Source: an uncultured Lachnospiraceae bacterium (GTDB lineage Bacteria; Bacillota; Clostridia; Lachnospirales; Lachnospiraceae). From it: DNA of 61,916 nt. The DNA lies in NCBI GenBank assembly GCA_910585625.1, contig CAJUFQ010000023.1:1-61916 (forward strand). The letters run 5' to 3'. Made by a program: the position numbers and the translations under genes. Numbering within the stretch: the stretch's first letter is position 1; each line of letters opens with the position of its first letter. The notes beneath the pieces were generated by a model. The model was not told where the DNA came from, did not search any database, and saw only the letters and a list, made by a program, of their open reading frames with translations. Shown here piece after piece: positions 24,914 through 33,190 of the stretch.

Positions 24914-24954
24914 ATGCCATGCAATGAGGTTTTTCAGTTGCATGGCATTTTTTA
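24914..24954 (+). terminator. Terminator of the galactan operon
   Basis: ATGCCATGCAA (24914-24924) pairs with TTGCATGGCAT (24938-24948), followed by TTTTTTATAC. Confidence 0.85.
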
Positions 24955-25030
24955 TACTGATTCTGTTTATAAAATACATATATTTTGCACAGAAAAATGA
25001 ATTTTTATTTTTTTTTTCCTGCATTCGTGA

Positions 25031-25036
25031 TAGAAT
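25031..25036 (+). promoter_or_regulatory. Likely -10 box for the aminotransferase operon
   Basis: TAGAAT 41 bases before the gene. The matching -35 region is a run of T only, so the promoter assignment is weak. Confidence 0.35.
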
Positions 25037-25077
25037 AGAAGGAAGTTTTGAAAAAATTGCACAGAGAGGACGATAAG

Positions 25078-26268
25078 ATGATTTCAAAGAAAATGCAGCA
25101 GGAAGTGGCAGGAAGTTCCGCAATTCGTGCTATGTTCCTGGAAGGGAAAGAAATGGCGGCAAAAATCGGGGCGGAAAACGTATATGATTTCAGCCTGGGG
25201 AATCCCATGACCCCGGTTCCGGCAGAATACAATCAGGCAATCATAGATGCGGTGCAGACGGAAAGCTCGCTGGAACTCCATGGCTATATGGACAATGCGG
25301 GTTACCCGGAAACACGCCAGGCAGTGGCAGACAACCTTAACAAACGGTTCGGCACTGTTTTCGAAAGCCGGCATATCACTATGACGGTAGGCGCGGCAGG
25401 CGCATTGAACATCGTGTTTAAGGCAATCTTAGATCCGGGAGATGAGGTACTGGCGTTCGCGCCTTATTTTGGTGAATACCGAGGGTATGTGGCTAACCAC
25501 CAGGGTATTTTGAAAGAAGTTGCGCCGGATACAGAGACGTTCCAGCCGGATTTTGCTGATTTTGAGCGCAAGATTACAGAGAAGACGAAAGCTGTCATCA
25601 TCAATAATCCAGTCAACCCGACCGGGGTTGTTTATTCAGAAGAGACGATACAGACAATGGCCGGAATCATGGATGCAAAGCAGAAAGAATATGGGCATGA
25701 GATTTACATGGTGTCTGACGAGCCTTACCGTGAGCTGGTTTACGATGGCTGCCAGGCGCCGTTCCTGACGAAATATTATGACAATACATTTGTGACCTAT
25801 TCTTTCAGTAAGTCGCTGTCCATTCCCGGTGAGCGGATTGGTTATGTTGCGGTAAGCCCCGGCATAGCAGACTGTGAACAGGTGTGCAGCGCGTTGTCTG
25901 TGGCGAACCGTATCCTGGGGTTTGTCAATGCGCCGTCCTTGATGCAGAAGGCAGTGGCGAAGGCCATCGACGCCACCACGGATGTGGCATATTATGACAG
26001 GAACCGAAAACTGATTTATGATAAATTGATATCGCTTGGGTTCACCTGTGCAAAGCCGCAGGGTGCATTTTACCTGTTTATCAAGTCCCCGGAGGCCGAG
26101 GAAAAGAAATTCGTGGAGATGGCGAAGAAGCACCATATCTTGCTGGTAGGCGGGACGACGTTTTCCTGCCCCGGTTATGTGCGCCTTGCTTATTGCGTTT
26201 CCTATGAGATGATAGAGCGTTCCCTGCCGGCATTTGAGAAGTTAGCAGAGGAAACCTTAGGCCTATAA
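25078..26268 (+). CDS. PLP-dependent aminotransferase (class I/II)
   Basis: 396 aa from the ATG at 25078 (GAGAGGACG upstream); an earlier ATG at 25048 lacks a good site. It is a fold-type I aminotransferase, probably acting on aspartate or aromatic amino acids. The PLP lysine is Lys245 in SFSKSLSIPGERIGY. NNPVNPTG and SDEPYRELVYDG hold the ring- and pyridoxal-contacting Asn, Asp and Tyr. It shares an operon with hisC, 25 bases downstream, suggesting linked amino-acid metabolism. The exact amino donor cannot be read from sequence. Confidence 0.85.
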   Translation: MISKKMQQEVAGSSAIRAMFLEGKEMAAKIGAENVYDFSLGNPMTPVPAEYNQAIIDAVQTESSLELHGYMDNAGYPETRQAVADNLNKRFGTVFESRHITMTVGAAGALNIVFKAILDPGDEVLAFAPYFGEYRGYVANHQGILKEVAPDTETFQPDFADFERKITEKTKAVIINNPVNPTGVVYSEETIQTMAGIMDAKQKEYGHEIYMVSDEPYRELVYDGCQAPFLTKYYDNTFVTYSFSKSLSIPGERIGYVAVSPGIADCEQVCSALSVANRILGFVNAPSLMQKAVAKAIDATTDVAYYDRNRKLIYDKLISLGFTCAKPQGAFYLFIKSPEAEEKKFVEMAKKHHILLVGGTTFSCPGYVRLAYCVSYEMIERSLPAFEKLAEETLGL

Positions 26269-26293
26269 GAGCAGCTAAAGAAACAGGAAAGGA

Positions 26294-27373
26294 ATGGAGA
26301 ATAAGATGGCAGCATGGGAAGAGAATGTGCGGAAGGTGACCCCATACACGCCAGGGGAACAGCCTGGACGCGCGGATATTATTAAGCTAAACACAAATGA
26401 AAACCCTTATCCCCCGGCACCCGGGGTGACACGCGTCTTGCGTGAACTGGATGCAGGGATCTTGCGCAGATACCCTGACCCTACGGCAGACGTGCTTGTT
26501 TCTGCGCTTTCAGAATATTACCATGTGCCAAAGCAGCAGATTTTTGTGGGAGTGGGTTCCGATGATGTGCTGGCAATGAGTTTTCTGACTTTTTTTAATG
26601 GAAAGAATCCAATCCTGTTTCCTGATATCACGTATTCTTTTTACGATGTATGGGCAGAACTGTACCGAATCCCTTATGAATGCCAGCCTTTGGACGGGCA
26701 GTTTGAAATCCGTACGGAAGATTACCTTGGCAGGCCCTGCGGCGGAATCGTGATTCCTAATCCGAATGCGCCGACAGGAGCTGAAAAAGACCTCGCGGAA
26801 CTGGAGAAGATTATTGCAGGCAATCCTGGGGTTATTGTGATTATTGATGAAGCATATATTGATTTTGGGGGAAAGTCTGCCATTAGCCTGGTTCCCCGGT
26901 ACGATAATCTGCTGGTGGTACAGACATTCTCCAAATCCCGCAGCCTTGCAGGGATGCGGATTGGTTATGCTTTCGGTAATGAGAAGCTGATAAAATATCT
27001 GAATGATGTAAAATACTCGTTCAACTCCTATACAATGAATACGGTGACGGCTGCCATGGGTGCGGAGGCAATCAGGGACGATGGGTATTTCCGCGAGACG
27101 GTTGGCAAAGTGATTGCCACGAGAGAGCGGACGAAGGAAGACCTCCGGAGGCTTGGGTTCCGATTCACGGATTCCAAAGCCAACTTTCTCTTCGCCAGCC
27201 ATCCGAAATGCACCGCAAAAGAGCTGTTTGAGGCCCTGAAAAAGGAAGGGATTTATGTGAGATATTTTGCAAAGCCGCGAATTGATAATTATCTGCGGAT
27301 TTCTATCGGCACAGATCAGGAAATGGAAGCGTTGGTTGCATTTTTAGAAAAGTATCTAGGAGAGAATTTATGA
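26294..27373 (+). CDS. hisC: Histidinol-phosphate aminotransferase
   Basis: Converts imidazole-acetol phosphate and glutamate to histidinol phosphate in histidine synthesis; family members can also act on aromatic amino acids. 359 aa, normal length. KLNTNENPYPPAPGV at ~31-45, NPNAPTGAEKDL, IDEAYIDFGG and PLP Lys214 in TFSKSRSLAGMRIGYAFG. The start is ATG 26294 or ATG 26306; the spacing of GGAAAGG and GGAG does not decide. No other his genes are nearby, so it stands apart from a his operon. It overlaps the DUF368 gene by four bases (ATGA). Confidence 0.85.
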   Translation: MENKMAAWEENVRKVTPYTPGEQPGRADIIKLNTNENPYPPAPGVTRVLRELDAGILRRYPDPTADVLVSALSEYYHVPKQQIFVGVGSDDVLAMSFLTFFNGKNPILFPDITYSFYDVWAELYRIPYECQPLDGQFEIRTEDYLGRPCGGIVIPNPNAPTGAEKDLAELEKIIAGNPGVIVIIDEAYIDFGGKSAISLVPRYDNLLVVQTFSKSRSLAGMRIGYAFGNEKLIKYLNDVKYSFNSYTMNTVTAAMGAEAIRDDGYFRETVGKVIATRERTKEDLRRLGFRFTDSKANFLFASHPKCTAKELFEALKKEGIYVRYFAKPRIDNYLRISIGTDQEMEALVAFLEKYLGENL

Positions 27374-28218
27374 TTAAATTGATTTTAAAGGGCGTGATGA
27401 TGGGAGTGGCAAATATCATTCCCGGAGTCAGCGGCGGAACCATGGCGGTGTCCATGGGCATTTATGATAAGATTATTCATGCGGCGACACATTTCATTTC
27501 AGAGTTTAAGAAGAGCATGAAGCTTCTGCTGCCTATCATCCTGGGCATGGCAATCGGGATTGTGGCATTGGCGCGTGTCCTGGAGTATATGTTCGCACGT
27601 GTCCCGCTGCAGACCAATCTGCTGTTTATCGGCCTGATCATCGGCGGGCTTCCTGCGATTACGAAAAAGGTCAAAGGGAAGACTATCCGTTTAGGGCATA
27701 TCCTGGTATGCTTGCTGTTTTTCGTGGTTGTGGCAGGGCTTGCGCTGCTGGGAGAGCAGGAGGGCGCGTCGGCAGACTTAAGCTTTAATATAATGAATAT
27801 TGTAAAATTGTTCGGCGTAGGAGTCGTGGCTTCCGCAACCATGGTAATCCCAGGAGTCAGCGGTTCCATGATGCTGATGCTCATGGGATATTACAACCCT
27901 ATACTGAACGAAGTTAATGATTTTATTGATAACCTGGCTCAATTTAATGTACCAGGACTCCTGGAGGGATGCAAGGTTCTGGTACCTTTCGGAATCGGCG
28001 TGGCAGTCGGCATAGTCGTGATCGCCAAAATCGTCGAGATTATTTTCCGGAAATTCCCGGAACACGCATACTGGGCAATTATCGGGCTGATTGTGGCGTC
28101 TCCGGTGGCAATCTTCCTGATGGGCAGCATGGGGACGATTACCGTTATTGCGGTTGTGACAGGCATTGCAGCGTTGCTGGTCGGTATCCTGATTTCCCTG
28201 AAATTAGGAGAAGAATAG
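27370..28218 (+). CDS. DUF368 membrane protein, undecaprenyl-phosphate transporter
   Basis: 282 aa with about eight hydrophobic segments. It begins with the family signature GVANIIPGVSGGTMAVSMGIY (residues ~12-32) and carries the internal repeat MVIPGVSGSMMLMLMGYY (~158-175). DUF368 proteins (PopT) return undecaprenyl phosphate across the membrane for cell-wall and surface-polymer synthesis; this is established for several Gram-negative and Gram-positive members. It is translationally coupled to hisC and followed after two bases by a DUF1294 gene. Confidence 0.85.
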   Translation: MIKLILKGVMMGVANIIPGVSGGTMAVSMGIYDKIIHAATHFISEFKKSMKLLLPIILGMAIGIVALARVLEYMFARVPLQTNLLFIGLIIGGLPAITKKVKGKTIRLGHILVCLLFFVVVAGLALLGEQEGASADLSFNIMNIVKLFGVGVVASATMVIPGVSGSMMLMLMGYYNPILNEVNDFIDNLAQFNVPGLLEGCKVLVPFGIGVAVGIVVIAKIVEIIFRKFPEHAYWAIIGLIVASPVAIFLMGSMGTITVIAVVTGIAALLVGILISLKLGEE

Positions 28219-28220
28219 CG

Positions 28221-28499
28221 ATGGTATCACTGGAGATGGGCATATTCGGTTATCTTTGCCTCGTGAATTTTAGCGGTTTTTTCCTGATGGGTCTGGACAA
28301 ATGGAAAGCGAAGAGGCAGAGATGGCGGGTTGCGGAGAAAACATTTTTCGGCATAAGCGTCCTTGGCGGGAGCCTGGGATGCTGGCTGGGGATGTATACA
28401 TTCCGGCATAAGACGAGGCATTGGCAGTTTATAGTAGGTATGCCGCTGATTTTGGCGGCACAAGTTACGGTTATTTTATTCTTGACATTCAAAAAGTAA
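28221..28499 (+). CDS. DUF1294 small membrane protein
   Basis: 92 aa with three hydrophobic segments. The motif LMGLDKWKAKRQRWRVAEKT followed by GGSLGCWLGMYTFRHKT is the DUF1294 signature (D-K-x-A at the end of helix 1, then R-x-x-E-x-x-L, G-G-x-x-G and H-K-T). TTAGGAG precedes the ATG at 28221. The function of the family is unknown. A longer in-frame reading upstream overlaps DUF368 and is not supported. Confidence 0.85.
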   Translation: MVSLEMGIFGYLCLVNFSGFFLMGLDKWKAKRQRWRVAEKTFFGISVLGGSLGCWLGMYTFRHKTRHWQFIVGMPLILAAQVTVILFLTFKK

Positions 28500-28510
28500 C
28501 GATTTATCAT
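28482..28510 (+). promoter_or_regulatory. Promoter of glyA
   Basis: -35 TTGACA (28482-28487, inside the end of the DUF1294 gene), 17-base spacer, -10 TATCAT (28505-28510). Confidence 0.65.
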
Positions 28511-28569
28511 TTGAGTTGATAATACAAACTGGAAAAATTTTATTTTCAAAATAAGAAAGGAAAAGAAAA

Positions 28570-29808
28570 ATGTATTCATTTGATGAAGTGAAAAAGACAG
28601 ATTCCCAGGTGGCGGACGCCATCACAGCGGAGATGGACAGGCAGAACAGCCATATTGAGCTGATTGCCTCTGAGAACTGGGTGAGCAAGGCGGTCATGGC
28701 AGCGATGGGGAGCCCCATGACGAATAAATATGCAGAAGGATATCCGGCAAAGAGATATTATGGCGGATGTGAGTGCGTCGATATCGTGGAAAACCTTGCT
28801 ATCGAACGTGCGAAAGAGCTGTTTGGCTGCGAATATGCCAATGTGCAGCCGCACTCTGGGGCGCAGGCAAATATGGCGGTGCAGTTTTGCATGTTAGAGC
28901 CGGGCGATACCGTGATGGGCATGAATTTAGACCACGGCGGACACCTGACCCATGGAAGCCCGGTAAACTTTTCCGGCACTTATTTTAAGATTGTGCCTTA
29001 TGGCGTAAATGACGAGGGATTCATTGACTACGACAAGGTAAGGGAGATTGCGCTGGATTGCAAGCCGAAGATGATTATCGCAGGCGCAAGCGCATATGCC
29101 AGGACGATTGATTTCAAGCGTTTCCGTGAGATTGCAGATGAAGCCGGCGCATACCTGATGGTGGACATGGCTCATATCGCGGGCCTTGTAGCGGCCGGAC
29201 TGCATCCAAGCCCGATACCATATGCCCATGTAACCACCACCACCACGCACAAAACGCTGCGCGGGCCAAGAGGCGGCATGATTTTGGCAAGCCAGGAGAT
29301 GGCGGACAAGTTTAATTTTAACAAGGCAGTGTTCCCCGGAACACAGGGCGGGCCTCTGATGCATGTGATTGCGGCAAAGGCCGTCTGCTTCAAGGAAGCA
29401 TTGGATGACAGCTTTAAGGATTATCAGCAGAATGTGGCAAAGAATGCCCAGGCGTTGGCGAAAGGGCTTATGGACAGGGATATCAGGATTGTTTCCGGCG
29501 GGACGGACAACCATCTGATGCTTGTAGACCTGACGCCTTACGACCAGACTGGGAAGGCAGTAGAGAAACTGCTGGATTCCGTGAATATTACATGCAATAA
29601 GAATACAATCCCCAACGACCCGAAATCCCCATTCGTGACAAGCGGTATCAGGCTTGGTACCCCGGCCATCACATCCCGAGGATTTGCCGGGGAGGATATG
29701 GATAAAGTTGCGGAGTGCATCGCGAAAATGATTAAGGAAGGTGAAGCGGCTTCTGAGGAAGTGCGCAAGATGGTAAAAGAGCTGACGGAGAAGTATCCGT
29801 TGTTATAG
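28570..29808 (+). CDS. glyA: Serine hydroxymethyltransferase
   Basis: Interconverts serine and glycine with tetrahydrofolate, the main source of one-carbon units. 412 aa, normal length. PLP Lys228 in TTTTHKTLRGPRGG, HIELIASENWVS at ~20-31, and DMAHIAGLVAAGLHPSP are diagnostic. AGAAAGGAAAAG precedes the ATG. Single gene with its own promoter and a hairpin downstream. No glycine riboswitch or T-box is seen in the 70-base leader. Confidence 0.97.
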   Translation: MYSFDEVKKTDSQVADAITAEMDRQNSHIELIASENWVSKAVMAAMGSPMTNKYAEGYPAKRYYGGCECVDIVENLAIERAKELFGCEYANVQPHSGAQANMAVQFCMLEPGDTVMGMNLDHGGHLTHGSPVNFSGTYFKIVPYGVNDEGFIDYDKVREIALDCKPKMIIAGASAYARTIDFKRFREIADEAGAYLMVDMAHIAGLVAAGLHPSPIPYAHVTTTTTHKTLRGPRGGMILASQEMADKFNFNKAVFPGTQGGPLMHVIAAKAVCFKEALDDSFKDYQQNVAKNAQALAKGLMDRDIRIVSGGTDNHLMLVDLTPYDQTGKAVEKLLDSVNITCNKNTIPNDPKSPFVTSGIRLGTPAITSRGFAGEDMDKVAECIAKMIKEGEAASEEVRKMVKELTEKYPLL

Positions 29809-29821
29809 AAGAAGGTAGAAG

Positions 29822-29883
29822 GCAGCCTGGCTGTATGTGTCCTGTGGAATATCTGGCCTGCGGGACCATGCAGGCCAGGCTGC
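29822..29883. terminator. Nested hairpin between convergent genes
   Basis: GCAGCCTGGC (29822-29831) pairs with GCCAGGCTGC (29874-29883), and GGCCTGC/GCAGGCC stack inside. It lacks a T-run but lies exactly between glyA and the oppositely oriented gene. Confidence 0.5.
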
Positions 29884-29895
29884 TGTCAACTGGCG

Positions 29896-30282
29896 TTATT
29901 CCCAAATGTTTGTCAGGCCGTCATATCCGGCTTTTTTCATAAGCTGCTGTAAGCCGTCAAGGGCTTCTTCTTTTGAGTAATTATGCTGCCTTAAAAATCT
30001 GCTGTCTTTCTCTGACACATAGTGGTAAAAAAGAGAGGCTGCTAATACTTCGTGCTTGTCCTGGTAATTCATGTTAGTTAACAGGTTGTTTTCCGCCTCA
30101 TTGATGTCCCCGCTGTCTATCATTTCCAGGAATCCATTCAGGTCCTGCCCGGACACTTCGTAGTGGTTCTGCAGTTCCTGTTCCACAGAGACATATGTTT
30201 TCCCTAAGAGAAAGGAAAACAACACATTGACGGCTTCTTTGATGATTCTCATGATATAGTCTTTTTCGTCTTCGAAATTCAT
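29896..30282 (-). CDS. DUF6483-like cytosolic protein
   Basis: 128 aa. The start at 30282 has AAAGGAGG eight bases upstream; the frame stays open further back without a site. Sequence features: EKDYIMRIIKEAVNVLFSFL at the N-terminus, INEAENNLL in the middle, and helix-rich repeats of TPR-like character (ASLFYHYVSE, YSKEEALDGLQQLMKKAGY). This matches my memory of DUF6483 proteins, common in Lachnospiraceae, with no known function. Single gene, minus strand. Confidence 0.7.
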   Translation of the reverse strand: MNFEDEKDYIMRIIKEAVNVLFSFLLGKTYVSVEQELQNHYEVSGQDLNGFLEMIDSGDINEAENNLLTNMNYQDKHEVLAASLFYHYVSEKDSRFLRQHNYSKEEALDGLQQLMKKAGYDGLTNIWE

Positions 30283-30388
30283 CGCAGTTCCTCCTTTGCC
30301 ATGCTTTTCAATATCTATGTTGCTTGTTATTTCGGTTCTCGTCTGATAATATCGCCTTGCCGCCAGGCAGGGATTATGTATGGAAATT

Positions 30389-30417
30389 ATTATATCGGAT
30401 ATCTGTCCGGCTGGCAA
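30389..30417 (-). promoter_or_regulatory. Promoter of the DUF6483-like gene
   Basis: Minus-strand -35 TTGCCA (30417-30412), 17-base spacer, -10 TATAAT (30394-30389). The leader is about 100 bases. Confidence 0.6.
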
Positions 30418-30476
30418 CCGAAAGAGAAAAAAGATTGCGCGATGCCCATGACCTTTAAGAAATTATTAATAATTTT

Positions 30477-30506
30477 TGTTAGCAATCGAAAAGGTTTTAT
30501 GATAAG
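30477..30506 (+). promoter_or_regulatory. Promoter of the two-adaptor exporter operon
   Basis: -35 TTGTTA (30477-30482) with a TATGATAAG region at 30498-30506 as -10 (15 to 18 bases spacing depending on register). The leader of about 110 bases has no clear structure. Confidence 0.45.
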
Positions 30507-30622
30507 ATGATTACTAATGATGGGGTCACCGTCTGAATGAGTGGGCAGGAGAGCGGAAAGGATGTCAGGGCATTCCGTCCAGCTGCCTGTTTGTGCCGGA
30601 AATGCACAGAATGGAGGTAGGA

Positions 30623-32473
30623 ATGAGTAAGAAGAAGATAGGTATCATAGTAGCTGTGGTCATCATTATCGCGGCAGCAGGCGGAGGGGCCTGGTATTTT
30701 CTGAATGGGAACCTGGGAGTCGGCAATAGTGCGGACAAGGTATATGTGGAGAAAGTATCCACATTGAATTCTGTCAATTCGGGCGTGCAGAACCGGTATT
30801 CCGGCGTTGTGGAAGCACAGGAAAGCTGGAAAGTAAATAGAGACATGGAACGCGAGGTCAAAGAACTCTTTGTCGAGGAAGGCGACATGGTCGAGGAAGG
30901 CGCCCAGCTGTTTGAATACGACATGGACGACGTCAAATCAGAAATTTCCCAGGCAGAGCTGGAGCTGGAGGGATACCAGAATGAGATTACGGATTACCAG
31001 AACCAGATTACCCAGTTGAACCGGGAAAGGAATAGCGCTTCGTCAGAAGAGAAATTCCAGTATACAACGGAGATCCAGGAGAAAGAGAACAGCATTAAAC
31101 AGACAGAGTATAACATTGAGAGCAAAAAAGCGGAGATAGAGAAGAAACGAGAGAGCATAGAAAATGCAATCGTGACCAGCAAGATTGCAGGCGTGGTAAA
31201 GTCAATTAACGAGAATGGGAGCGATTCCGGCGATGATTCTGCATATATCACAGTGCTTGCCGTGGGGGATTATCGGGTCAAGGGAACCGTCAGCGAGAGT
31301 AATGTGCAGATGCTGTCCGAGCAGCAGCAGGTAATCCTGCGTTCCCGGATTGACGAGGAGCAGACCTGGACAGGGACGATTACTAAGATTGACACGCAGA
31401 ATGAATCGAGTGACAGCAGTGATGATATGATGATGTATGATTCCGGCGGGACGGAGAAAGCGACCAAATATCCGTTTTATGTCACGCTCGACGACACGGA
31501 TGGCCTGATGATGGGGCAGCATTTGTTCATTGAGCTGGATGAAGGGCAGACGGAGGAAAAAGAAGGTATCTGGCTGTTTGAAGGTTACATTGTCCAGGAA
31601 GGGATGAATACGGAAGGGGAAGATGCAGAGTTCAGTGAGGAAGGCTTGATGGAAGACGGCGAATCCGATGCCGGAGACTCGATGGAGGATGGCGAATCCG
31701 GTGCCGAAGACTCGATGGAGGATGAGGATGCAGAATCCAGTGATGAAGGTTTTATAGATGATTTGGAGGCTGGTGATGACAGCTTTTCGGAGGATTTGTC
31801 AGAGACAGATGCGGATAACATGACCGATGAAGATATGGGCATGGGAGATTTCTCAGACGCGGAAGGGCTGGATGAGGATGCGGATGGCGCATCGGATATG
31901 GAAGGCTTGGAAGATGGGGAGACCGGTACGGAAGGGCCGGAAGAGGAAAGTACAGGCGTGGAAGACACAGAAGGGCCTAAAGTCTATGTCTGGGCCGCTA
32001 ATGAAAAGAATAAACTTGAGAAGCGTCCGGTAGAGCTGGGCGAATATGATGAGATGACAGGGGAATATGAAATTTTATCAGGCCTTACGGAAGACGATTA
32101 TATTGCGTTCCCCATGGAAGGGTTGTATGAAGGAATCACTACGGTCACAAATGTGGAAGACGTAGACTATACATCCCCCTTATATAACCAGGGAGAAGAA
32201 GGCGAAGAATCTGAGGACGGGGAATCCTCAGAGGATGGGGGCATGATGGGCGATGATGAAATGTTCAATGACAGCGGAATGATGGACGAAGATGGGAGCT
32301 TTGATGGTGAAAGCTATGACGATGAGGATTTAGACGACGATACATCGGAAGATACATCCGGGGACGGAACATTTGACAACGATGTGTTTGGTGGGGACGA
32401 ATCGTCCGATGGAGAGAACCCGTTCCAGGGCGATGGGACCAGCTCAGGACTGGATGGCCTGGGGACGCTGTAA
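30623..32473 (+). CDS. HlyD/MacA-type efflux adaptor with acidic insertions
   Basis: 616 aa from the ATG at 30623 (GGAGG upstream). One transmembrane anchor (~5-28), then the adaptor fold: a lipoyl-like beta segment (EVKELFVEEGDMVEEGAQLF), a coiled coil (~112-185, alternating Glu/Gln/Lys), and the returning beta-barrel (VVKSINENGSDSGDD, VTLDDTDGLMMGQHLFIEL). Two stretches are extraordinary: ~330-450 and ~520-614 consist largely of Asp, Glu, Ser, Gly and Met with hardly a basic residue. The first interrupts the barrel before KVYVWAANEKNKLEKRPVELG resumes the fold; the second forms the tail. It probably links the ATPase/permease to an extracytoplasmic substrate. The acidic parts could bind cations or cationic peptides (inference). 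Confidence 0.85.
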   Translation: MSKKKIGIIVAVVIIIAAAGGGAWYFLNGNLGVGNSADKVYVEKVSTLNSVNSGVQNRYSGVVEAQESWKVNRDMEREVKELFVEEGDMVEEGAQLFEYDMDDVKSEISQAELELEGYQNEITDYQNQITQLNRERNSASSEEKFQYTTEIQEKENSIKQTEYNIESKKAEIEKKRESIENAIVTSKIAGVVKSINENGSDSGDDSAYITVLAVGDYRVKGTVSESNVQMLSEQQQVILRSRIDEEQTWTGTITKIDTQNESSDSSDDMMMYDSGGTEKATKYPFYVTLDDTDGLMMGQHLFIELDEGQTEEKEGIWLFEGYIVQEGMNTEGEDAEFSEEGLMEDGESDAGDSMEDGESGAEDSMEDEDAESSDEGFIDDLEAGDDSFSEDLSETDADNMTDEDMGMGDFSDAEGLDEDADGASDMEGLEDGETGTEGPEEESTGVEDTEGPKVYVWAANEKNKLEKRPVELGEYDEMTGEYEILSGLTEDDYIAFPMEGLYEGITTVTNVEDVDYTSPLYNQGEEGEESEDGESSEDGGMMGDDEMFNDSGMMDEDGSFDGESYDDEDLDDDTSEDTSGDGTFDNDVFGGDESSDGENPFQGDGTSSGLDGLGTL

Positions 32474-32497
32474 TAGGATGCGGAGGTATAAAGAAGG

Positions 32498-33190
32498 ATG
32501 ATTTTGGATTTGCAGAATATATTTAAGGATTACCAGCAGGATAAGTTGGTGGTCCCGGTATTAAAGGACGTCTCGTTCCAGGTGGAGGAAGGCGAATACG
32601 TTGCGATAATGGGCCCTTCCGGTTCTGGAAAGACGACCCTAATGAATATCATCGGGTGTCTGGATCGTCCTACCTCGGGGAAATATCAGCTTGCCGGTGA
32701 GGACGTGCTGAAATGCAGGGACAGGGAGATGTCAGATTTGCGTCTCAGGAGCATTGGGTTTGTCTTCCAGAGCTTCCATCTGCTCCCACGGCAGACGGCG
32801 CTTGATAATGTGGCCTTGCCGTTAAGTTATGCCGGGATGAAAAAGAAGGAGCGAAAGGAGCGGGCAGCGCAGGCATTGGAGCGCGTGGGTCTGGGAGACC
32901 GTATGACATTTAAGCCTACCCAGCTGTCTGGAGGGCAGAAGCAGCGTGTGGCGATTGCGCGCGCCATGGTCAACAATCCTAAGCTCCTGCTGGCAGACGA
33001 GCCTACCGGAGCCTTAGATTCCAAGTCGGGAGAGCAGATTATGGATTTGTTCCGCCAGCTGAACGAGGAAGGCGTGACTGTCGTTATGATTACCCATGAT
33101 AAGAACATTGCATCGAGAGCGAAGCGGGTGATACACATCATTGATGGGATGATCACAGAAGAAGGAGGCAAGGAGGCAGAGAATGGGTAA
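32498..33190 (+). CDS. ABC exporter ATP-binding protein (MacB/YknY type)
   Basis: 230 aa, stand-alone ATPase. Walker A GPSGSGKTT (39-47), signature LSGGQKQR, Walker B LLLADEPTGALDS, H-loop MITHD. The LolD/MacB branch pairs with FtsX-like permeases. It is second in the operon adaptor 1 - ATPase - adaptor 2 - permease and overlaps adaptor 2 by eight bases. Confidence 0.93.
   Translation: MILDLQNIFKDYQQDKLVVPVLKDVSFQVEEGEYVAIMGPSGSGKTTLMNIIGCLDRPTSGKYQLAGEDVLKCRDREMSDLRLRSIGFVFQSFHLLPRQTALDNVALPLSYAGMKKKERKERAAQALERVGLGDRMTFKPTQLSGGQKQRVAIARAMVNNPKLLLADEPTGALDSKSGEQIMDLFRQLNEEGVTVVMITHDKNIASRAKRVIHIIDGMITEEGGKEAENG

Noticed and set aside
28511..28569. Glycine or folate-linked riboswitch ahead of glyA
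   Set aside because: The leader is short, AT-rich and without conserved riboswitch cores.
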